A DNA stretch of 5,442 bases from an uncultured Flavobacterium sp. (GTDB taxonomy: Bacteria; Bacteroidota; Bacteroidia; Flavobacteriales; Flavobacteriaceae). This document shows, one piece after another, positions 1 through 4,491 of the stretch (position 1 is the stretch's first letter; the number at the start of each line of letters is the position of its first letter). The DNA is taken from contig CAMFLD010000212.1 of the NCBI GenBank assembly GCA_945957245.1, positions 1-5,442 of the forward strand. Reading direction: 5' to 3'. A program made the position numbers and the translations under genes. A model generated the notes under the pieces. That model saw only the letters and a program-made list of their open reading frames with translations. It did not search any database and was not told where the DNA came from.

Positions 1-105
1 GGCTATAACTGAATGTCCTTTGTCTACCAATCGGTTAATGGCAAGATTAGCATATTTTTCGGGCTTTGGAGTTGCGCCCAGCACTAATGTTTTCTTATTT
101 TTCAT
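1..105 (-). CDS. CoA-binding (YccU-like Rossmann-fold) family protein, N-terminal fragment
   Basis: Only the first 35 codons lie in the window; the gene continues past the left edge. The ATG is at 105-103 and the frame is open to base 1. The peptide starts MKNKKTLVLGATPKPEKYAN and goes on through NRLVDKGHSV. A lysine-rich start, a TLVLGAT strand with glycine turn, a P-x-K/R-Y motif and then A-x-x-L-x-x-x-GH is the usual opening of small CoA-binding-domain proteins (about 120 aa, CoA_binding_2 type) common in Flavobacteria. The family has a Rossmann fold; its physiological role is poorly defined. A TAnnTTTG promoter box lies 20 bases upstream, so the gene probably has its own short-leader transcript, diverging from the marC-type gene. 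Family assignment rests on the N-terminus alone. Another nucleotide-binding Rossmann protein is the main alternative. Confidence 0.75.
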   Translation of the reverse strand, partial: MKNKKTLVLGATPKPEKYANLAINRLVDKGHSVIA

Positions 106-124
106 AGCATTTCAATTCTATTTC

Positions 125-132
125 CAAAGATA
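125..132 (-). promoter_or_regulatory. Bacteroidota -7 promoter box for the CoA-binding protein gene
   Basis: The minus strand reads TATCTTTG here, a full match to the Bacteroidota primary-sigma -7 consensus TAnnTTTG. It ends 19 bases before the ATG at 105, so the transcript leader would be about 14 bases. No good -33 TTTG is visible about 20 bases upstream, so the assignment relies on the -7 box and its position. Confidence 0.55.
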
Positions 133-199
133 ATGCTAACTTTATAATCCCGTAGGTTTATTTAACTTCTATTTAATATTTAAAGCAAACCTCACAGTT

Positions 200-207
200 T
201 ATCTTTG
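200..207 (+). promoter_or_regulatory. Bacteroidota -7 promoter box for the marC-family gene
   Basis: TATCTTTG matches TAnnTTTG exactly. It ends 12 bases before the ATG at 220, giving a predicted leader of only about 6-8 bases, nearly leaderless. The -33 region (TTTA near 179-182) is weak. The TTTG of this box contains an in-frame TTG (205-207) that could be mistaken for a start codon. Confidence 0.6.
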
Positions 208-219
208 CAAAAAAAAACG

Positions 220-852
220 ATGAAAGAATTTATTTTTCTGCTAGCCGCTTTGTTTTCCGTACTGAATCCCATCGGAACGGTGCCTATTTTTGTGGGTTTG
301 ACGCAGGATTATACCAAAAAGGAGCGTTCTCGGGTTTCACTTTGGACTTCGGTTAATGTTTTCATCATTTTGATTATTTCTTTCTTTATAGGAAAGTATG
401 TTTTAGAATTTTTCGGAATAACTATTAATGCTTTAAGAATAGCCGGAGGAATTATCATTGCGAGTTCGGGCTTTGGTTTGTTGAATGGAAAATTCAGCAA
501 AAACAAAGGGATTGACAAAAAGGTACAGGAAGATATTGAGGGAAGAAATGATATTGCACTAACACCACTGGCAATGCCAATGCTTGCCGGACCGGGTTCA
601 ATTTCGTTGTTGATTGCCTATTATCAGGATATCAAACCACCTGCCACTTTACAAATTATCTCCTCCTGTTTTGCTATTGTTATCGTAAGCTTATTGATTT
701 TCCTGATTTTGAGAAGCGCCCACTATCTTGCAAAATACCTTGGTGCTTCGGGTATCGTAGCGATTTCGAGAATTATTGGATTCCTTACGATTGCAATTGG
801 AATTCAGTACATCATAGGTTCTGTTCTTAACATCATCCATGAAGTAAAATAG
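220..852 (+). CDS. MarC family integral membrane protein
   Basis: A complete 210-aa inner-membrane protein of the MarC/UPF0056 family, the usual length (about 200-220 aa). The family consists of six-segment membrane proteins with an internal duplication. The name comes from the mar locus of E. coli, but a role in antibiotic resistance was not upheld and the substrate is unknown. Approximate membrane segments are at residues 3-27, 41-60, 64-88, 113-135, 142-166 and 178-205. The signature N-P-I-G is at 16-19 in the first helix, and its second-half counterpart P-L-A-M-P-M-L-A-G-P-G-S-I is at 116-128. A hydrophilic loop rich in Lys and Asp (about 91-111) separates the halves. The ATG at 220 is chosen over an in-frame TTG at 205 because that TTG is part of the promoter box and the family normally starts at M-K-E-F-type sequences. 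It appears monocistronic: the next gene converges 5 bases beyond the stop. Family is certain; transport substrate cannot be inferred. Confidence 0.93.
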   Translation: MKEFIFLLAALFSVLNPIGTVPIFVGLTQDYTKKERSRVSLWTSVNVFIILIISFFIGKYVLEFFGITINALRIAGGIIIASSGFGLLNGKFSKNKGIDKKVQEDIEGRNDIALTPLAMPMLAGPGSISLLIAYYQDIKPPATLQIISSCFAIVIVSLLIFLILRSAHYLAKYLGASGIVAISRIIGFLTIAIGIQYIIGSVLNIIHEVK

Positions 853-857
853 AATCC

Positions 858-1793
858 TTATTCTCTTGGAAGGAAAATCTCAGCCATCATGCAACGGGCA
901 CTTCCTCCGCCGCAAGCTTCGATGGTATCTAAACTGGAATGAATAATTTCTACATGGGCTTCTAATTGTGTTATTTGTTTTTTCGTCAGGCTTTTATAGG
1001 CTGATTCACTCATAACAAGAAAACGTTTATCATTTTCTCCTTTTACCTCAAGCATGTTCCCTGCGAAACTATTGAGCTGTTGCTCTGTAATGAGTATGAT
1101 TTCTTTATCATCACCTCTTAGGCTGTCCAATACCATTTTACGTTCTTTTTTGTCATCGATACAATCAGCGCAGATAACAGCAAAAGTATCTCCCAAAGTC
1201 ATCATTACATTAGTATGGTAAATGAGTTCCCTTTTTCCATTAATAGTCTGGAAGGCTTCAAAAATTACCGGAGTTAATTCAAAATCTTCACAAAACTCAA
1301 TCATAATCTCTTCTTCTGCTCTGGGTGAAAGGGTGCAATAAGCCTTTCCGTTTTCCCTATCCAAAACAAGACTACCGGTTCCCTCAAGGTATATTCCTTC
1401 GTCTTCGGCTTGAGTGTAATCCATAATTTCGCTGATTACAAAACCTTCATCTTCCAAGATATCCAATATGTCCTCCCGTCTTTCTGCCCTCCTGTTTTCA
1501 GCAAACATCGGGTACAAGACTATATCACCATTTTCATGAAATGAAATCCAGTTGTTTGGAAAAATGCTATCCGGAGTACTTGGTTCTAAAGTATCATCAA
1601 CCACGATAACATTGACGCCTGCTTTTCGGAGCTTGTTGACAAAAACATCGAATTCCATCTGTGCTTTGGCGTTTACTGTTTCCGGAGAAAGTCCGTCAAG
1701 GACTTTTTGGTAATAATTGTTTACAGCGGTCTGCTCATTCATACGAAAAGCTACAGGCCTGATCATCAGTATGGAATTGGTAGTTTGTTTCAT
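858..1793 (-). CDS. ctlX: Citrulline utilization hydrolase CtlX-type (amidinotransferase/arginine-deiminase superfamily)
   Basis: A complete 311-aa cytoplasmic protein of the guanidino-group-modifying enzyme superfamily (arginine deiminase, DDAH and amidinotransferase fold, a five-bladed alpha/beta propeller). These enzymes attack a guanidino or ureido carbon with a catalytic Cys, aided by a His and an acidic residue. Visible landmarks are I-R-P near the N-terminus (11-13), the substrate-pocket motif PDSIFPNNW (74-82), EGTGSLVLDR (137-146), the catalytic-His motif H193-T-N, and the catalytic-Cys loop C294-G-G-G-S-A-R near the C-terminus, followed by C301-M-M-A-E. FPNNW and CGGGSARCMMAE are typical of the CtlX subgroup, named for a Francisella gene needed to use citrulline, rather than of true ArcA or DDAH. 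The catalytic roles are inferred from the superfamily. A TAnnTTTG box and a terminator isolate it from the upstream lipoprotein gene. No arginine or citrulline gene is adjacent, so the physiological substrate remains open. Confidence 0.87.
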   Translation of the reverse strand: MKQTTNSILMIRPVAFRMNEQTAVNNYYQKVLDGLSPETVNAKAQMEFDVFVNKLRKAGVNVIVVDDTLEPSTPDSIFPNNWISFHENGDIVLYPMFAENRRAERREDILDILEDEGFVISEIMDYTQAEDEGIYLEGTGSLVLDRENGKAYCTLSPRAEEEIMIEFCEDFELTPVIFEAFQTINGKRELIYHTNVMMTLGDTFAVICADCIDDKKERKMVLDSLRGDDKEIILITEQQLNSFAGNMLEVKGENDKRFLVMSESAYKSLTKKQITQLEAHVEIIHSSLDTIEACGGGSARCMMAEIFLPRE

Positions 1794-1815
1794 CTTGATT
1801 TTTTTTTAAGGAACT

Positions 1816-1823
1816 CAAAGGTA
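1816..1823 (-). promoter_or_regulatory. Bacteroidota -7 promoter box for ctlX
   Basis: The minus strand reads TACCTTTG, an exact TAnnTTTG match. It ends 22 bases before the ctlX ATG (1793), so the leader would be about 17 bases. The -33 position falls in the T-run that is the 3' tail of the upstream terminator, so terminator and promoter sit back to back. The leader is T/A-rich, with AAGGAAC-like purines only on the opposite strand, so there is no Shine-Dalgarno. Confidence 0.55.
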
Positions 1824-1839
1824 GCAAAACCACTCATAA

Positions 1840-1864
1840 AAAAAGCACCTTAAAGGTGCTTTTT
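1840..1864 (-). terminator. Intrinsic terminator of the small lipoprotein gene
   Basis: An inverted repeat, AAAAGCACC (1841-1849) with GGTGCTTTT (1855-1863), forms a stem of 9-10 bp around a 5-base loop. It is followed on the minus strand by a run of seven T (1844-1838). It begins 17 bases after the lipoprotein stop codon. Because it has A and T runs on both flanks it could also work on the plus strand, but no plus-strand gene feeds into it. A second hairpin with the same GCACC/GGTGC core ends the TonB receptor gene. Confidence 0.85.
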
Positions 1865-1880
1865 AGAATCTTATGTTAAT

Positions 1881-2060
1881 CTAATACCTGTAACTGTGTG
1901 AATTTCCCCTTGGAGCCTTTCCGGTTCCGTTGGTTGCGCCGTTGGTTCCTGTACGGTCAGAAGCCGTACCGTAGTTTGCATAATGGCCGGAGGAACATGC
2001 CAATAATGTTAACGACATAAATACCAATAAGCCTTTGCGAATGTTGAATAAAGTTTTCAT
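1881..2060 (-). CDS. Small putative lipoprotein, 59 aa, function unknown
   Basis: The ATG at 2060-2058 opens a 59-codon frame ending in TAG at 1883-1881. The N-terminus is a classic lipoprotein signal: Lys/Arg at residues 2, 8 and 9, a hydrophobic core LLVFMSLTLLA (11-21), then Cys22 followed by S-S-G. The mature part, only 38 residues, is polar and low in complexity (Asn, Gly, Thr, Tyr, Arg), with a short N-G-A-T-N-G-T-G repeat around residues 40-47 and a basic aromatic end (HSYRY). No acidic stretch follows the Cys, so nothing indicates export to the cell surface; a periplasm-facing lipid anchor is the default. A strong terminator lies just downstream. The promoter is unclear: TAACTTTA at 2083-2090 (minus) is a 5-of-6 match to TAnnTTTG. 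I do not recognise the family. The signal peptide, lipobox and correctly placed terminator make it a likely real gene; a chance frame is the alternative. Confidence 0.72.
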   Translation of the reverse strand: MKTLFNIRKGLLVFMSLTLLACSSGHYANYGTASDRTGTNGATNGTGKAPRGNSHSYRY

Positions 2061-2185
2061 ACCGTTATATATTTTAATTACATAAAGTTACTTCATTTTT
2101 ACAAAAAAGAGATTATAACTTTATCTTCGGCTGTTATAAAATTTCAACATCACGATGCAACTTAAACCAACACTAACAATAAAAA

Positions 2186-2210
2186 GAAAAGCACCTTTTG
2201 GGTGCTTTCT
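2186..2210 (-). terminator. Intrinsic terminator of the TonB receptor gene
   Basis: The stem AAAGCACC (2188-2195) with GGTGCTTT (2201-2208), loop of 5, lies 12 bases past the receptor stop codon at 2222-2220. On the minus strand it runs into TTTTCTTTTT, a good U-tract. The core is the same as that of the terminator at 1840-1864. Confidence 0.85.
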
Positions 2211-2219
2211 ATAGTAAAT

Positions 2220-4172
2220 CTACAAAGTGATGTTTAATCCTAATTTGAAGTTTCTTCCCCGGGTAGAATAGCCAACATTCTCTACAAACTCTTTATTCAG
2301 TATGTTGGTTGCCGCTCCAAATAAAGTTAGTCGGTTTTTAATCAATTCATACTTTGCAGTAGCATTTAGTAATTGATACGAACCCAATCGGGTGGTAACC
2401 ACCGCAAAAGTATTGCCATCAAAGAAAGCATCATTTCTGGCATCAAAATACTGATAATCCACACTAAAGAAAGTTCTTGTTGTAGGCTGATAGCCCAAAC
2501 TGGCGTTGGCTTTATGTTTTGGTATCAATCGGTCTAAAGCTTTATCAACCTGTGTGAAAGTGTAATTTCCGTTGAACTGGAGTTGGGATGTTAGTGCAAT
2601 ACTCAATGAGGTTTCTACTCCTTTAGCTTTTGTCTCACCATTTACGTTGATATAGTACGATTCAAAAGTTGTAGGGTTAAAATAAAAATCAATGGCATTC
2701 GTCTGGTTACGGAAGAACGCAACAGAATTTAGTCTTATCTTTTTATTCATCAGTTCGGTTTCGAATCCTGCCTCTACAGTAGCATTTTTTTCTGGGGTCA
2801 AAGAAGGGTTTCCATATTCTGAGAACAATTGGTACAAACTGGGTGTAATATAAGCTGTGCTGTAGGAAGCCAGGACTTTAAGTGGAAATGAAGTTTTAAA
2901 ATTGTAGGATGGATTGAAATTGTAAACAAAATTGTTTCCATAAGCGCTATGGTTGTTAAGCCTTGCTCCTGCATTAATATTCAGACCAAAATCAGAATTA
3001 AATACTACTGTTGTGTAACCATCAATGAGGTTGAACTTAGCTCCCTGATTGTCTATGGTACTAAATGGTGTGCTGCTTTTCATATCATTAAACTGATAAT
3101 TAGCACCCAAAACCACAAAAAGATTTTTGTTTACATTGTATTTATTGAATCCGTCAACCACAACATTTCTTGAATCATAAACGGAATAATCCATAGTATT
3201 CGTGAAAGTATTTAATTCGGAATAATCTCTCGTTAATTTGGAAAAACCGGAATTTAGGACAAATTCGCCTTTGTTGTATTTGTATTTTGGGGCAAATCCA
3301 AAACGAAACTGTTTTGAGGTAGTAACATTAGCACCCGTATCATTGAAACCTGTATTATCAAATGCAAAATCGTAGCCATTTTTAATACGGTCATAATTAC
3401 CAAAGAAATCCAATAATAATTTATCAGTAGCTTTAAATCCTATTTTACCCAGAAGATTTTGCCTCGAAAAACTGTCTGTTTCATAATGATCGGCAGCAGT
3501 TGGTTCAGCAATTTGAGACATTCCTTTTGTTTCCGTACTGTTGAACCCGGTAAAATAATTTACTTTCTTAACATTCCCACTCACAGAAAAGCCTTGATTA
3601 AAATCCTGTCCGTTATAATGATGGTTATCGGCAGTATTGTTGGAACCAATATTTACATAAGCATTTCCCTGAATTTCTTTCCTGGCTGATTTTTTAAGTG
3701 TGATATTGATTACTCCTGTTGCTGCTCCGGTACCATATAATGTACTTGCGGCCCCTTTCATGATTTCAATTTTGTCCACCTGATCTACAGGCAGTAACCT
3801 CAAATCGTATTCAAGGCTTATTCCGGACGCATCTGTTACCGGAATTCCATCAATAAGAATTAATACCTGACGGTTTTTTCCTCCACGAATGTAATATCCC
3901 AGATTTTTACCATTAGCCGACTGGTTTCCGTTAATTTCTACTCCGGCTACCTGCGACAAAACTGTTGCCAGGCTTTGCCCCTGTTTTTTGGCAAGATCCT
4001 GAGAAGTAATTACCTCAATAACCTTTCCTGATTTTTCTTTGCTTTGAGCAAATTTGGTGTCTGAAAGCACCACTTCTTTCAAAGGATTCACTTTGGTAGA
4101 ATCCATTTCCTGTGCATAAGCACAAATGTCCAGCATAGCCAATAAGGCTGCCGTCATTACTGTTTTTTTCAT
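2220..4172 (-). CDS. btuB: TonB-dependent outer-membrane receptor, BtuB-type (vitamin B12/corrinoid)
   Basis: A complete 650-aa outer-membrane gated channel predicted to import cobalamin or related corrinoids with energy from TonB-ExbB-ExbD. The signal peptide is residues 1-20, cut after A-Y-A, with an unusual Asp15 in its hydrophobic core. A TonB-box-like stretch LKEVVLSD (31-38) follows. The plug domain spans about 45-160, with YYIRGG (93-98), VLILIDGIPV (103-112) and the family signature IEIMKGAASTLYG (135-147) leading into ATGVINI. The rest is a beta-barrel with alternating polar/aromatic strands, ending GRNFKLGLNITL. The terminal residue is Leu, not the usual Phe/Trp. The length is near that of E. 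coli BtuB (about 614) and far below the long SusC-type receptors; no N-terminal carboxypeptidase-like domain is seen. The substrate call comes from the cobalamin riboswitch directly upstream, not from the barrel. The ATG at 4172 follows an A-rich stretch with no Shine-Dalgarno. Corrinoid relatives such as cobinamide are possible substrates. Confidence 0.9.
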   Translation of the reverse strand: MKKTVMTAALLAMLDICAYAQEMDSTKVNPLKEVVLSDTKFAQSKEKSGKVIEVITSQDLAKKQGQSLATVLSQVAGVEINGNQSANGKNLGYYIRGGKNRQVLILIDGIPVTDASGISLEYDLRLLPVDQVDKIEIMKGAASTLYGTGAATGVINITLKKSARKEIQGNAYVNIGSNNTADNHHYNGQDFNQGFSVSGNVKKVNYFTGFNSTETKGMSQIAEPTAADHYETDSFSRQNLLGKIGFKATDKLLLDFFGNYDRIKNGYDFAFDNTGFNDTGANVTTSKQFRFGFAPKYKYNKGEFVLNSGFSKLTRDYSELNTFTNTMDYSVYDSRNVVVDGFNKYNVNKNLFVVLGANYQFNDMKSSTPFSTIDNQGAKFNLIDGYTTVVFNSDFGLNINAGARLNNHSAYGNNFVYNFNPSYNFKTSFPLKVLASYSTAYITPSLYQLFSEYGNPSLTPEKNATVEAGFETELMNKKIRLNSVAFFRNQTNAIDFYFNPTTFESYYINVNGETKAKGVETSLSIALTSQLQFNGNYTFTQVDKALDRLIPKHKANASLGYQPTTRTFFSVDYQYFDARNDAFFDGNTFAVVTTRLGSYQLLNATAKYELIKNRLTLFGAATNILNKEFVENVGYSTRGRNFKLGLNITL

Positions 4173-4268
4173 TTTTTAATTCAACAATAATTTAATAATC
4201 TGGGAGAAAAGCATAGAATTTACCCATACCCAAACCTTTTTTCCCGAAAGTTTGTTACTCAATGTGAA
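4173..4268 (-). promoter_or_regulatory. Leader between riboswitch aptamer and receptor start (putative expression platform)
   Basis: This 96-base stretch links the aptamer to the receptor ATG and should contain the switching element. It holds a weak hairpin on the minus strand, AAACTTT (4246-4252) with TTTGGAA-type pairing around 4230-4237 and a G-rich follow-on, but no hairpin followed by a U-run. A classical Rho-independent terminator is therefore not evident. It also contains an 11-codon frame, ATG at 4227 to TAA at 4192 (MGKFYAFLPDY), with no visible ribosome site. The 3' end is A/T-only up to the start codon, as is normal for translation start regions in Bacteroidota. Exact mechanism unresolved. 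Confidence 0.4.
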
Positions 4269-4440
4269 TAAGGCAGGTCTCCTGGCTTGCGTCTTGTTGT
4301 TGACCTTCCCATCCCGCTTAGAACGTGACAGTGGTTTGCAGATAACAACAAGCTTGATAGCTTACAGTTGCGGGAACAGCTTTGGAATTGAACCAAATTC
4401 CCTATTAATGCGATTCTGAAAAACAAAATGCGCAACCTTA
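4269..4440 (-). promoter_or_regulatory. Cobalamin (AdoCbl-type) riboswitch aptamer
   Basis: The minus strand carries the conserved cobalamin riboswitch blocks in order: AGGGAATTTGGTTCAATTCC (4403-4384), the CCCGCAACTGTAAGC core (4374-4360), CCACTGTCACG (4334-4324), GCGGGATGGGAAGG (4317-4304), and the hallmark B12-box AGCCAGGAGACCTGCC (4287-4272). The ends close through TAAGG (4440-4436) with CCTTA (4273-4269), a 5-bp P1. The predicted transcript start (about 4444) is just upstream of the 5' end of the aptamer. Ligand binding would repress the receptor gene that starts 96 bases downstream when B12 is plentiful. The opposite-strand substrate-binding gene is not in its transcript. The ligand class is certain from the boxes; adenosyl- versus methyl/hydroxo-cobalamin preference is inferred from the large, multi-arm architecture. 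Confidence 0.96.
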
Positions 4441-4449
4441 ATTCGGGTG

Positions 4450-4481
4450 CAAATGTAAAAACAAAACAATACTTTTGCAAA
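4450..4481 (-). promoter_or_regulatory. Bacteroidota promoter of the riboswitch-receptor transcript
   Basis: On the minus strand, TTTG (4481-4478, within TTTTTTG) is followed by 20 bases and then TACATTTG (4457-4450). This is the full two-part Bacteroidota promoter, TTTG-N19/20-TAnnTTTG. The predicted start is near 4444, a few bases before the first paired base of the riboswitch, which agrees well. It is the best promoter match in the window. Confidence 0.75.
4470..4477 (+). promoter_or_regulatory. Bacteroidota -7 promoter box for the substrate-binding lipoprotein gene
   Basis: TACTTTTG matches TAnnTTTG exactly and ends 14 bases before the ATG at 4492, giving a leader of roughly 8-10 bases. 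The -33 position (about 4446-4449, GGTG) is poor. The box abuts the -33 element of the divergent promoter at 4478 and its upstream part overlaps that promoter's -7 box. Confidence 0.6.
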
Positions 4482-4491
4482 AAACAAACTG

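Noticed and set aside
205..219. In-frame TTG start that would add five residues to the MarC-family protein
   Set aside because: The TTG is the end of the TAnnTTTG promoter box, so it would lie upstream of the transcript start; ATG at 220 gives the normal family N-terminus.
309..518. 69-codon minus-strand frame inside the MarC-family gene
   Set aside because: Antisense shadow of a certain gene, with no promoter, no known domain and no independent support.
1936..1970. Possible repeat or mobile-element end from GTTGGTT copies and the GTACGG/CCGTAC inverted pair within the lipoprotein gene
   Set aside because: The repeats are short, in frame, and explained by the N-G-x-T-N-G and Y-G-T/R-T codons; there is no transposase, target-site duplication or longer inverted repeat nearby.
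2949..3689. Plus-strand frames of 74-76 codons opposite the TonB receptor (2949-3173, 3459-3689)
   Set aside because: Antisense shadows of the beta-barrel coding sequence; residue make-up is unlike real proteins and no promoter box precedes them.
4269..4440. Plus-strand structured RNA at the riboswitch position
   Set aside because: The conserved B12 box and core read correctly only on the minus strand; plus-strand folding is just the mirror of the same stems.
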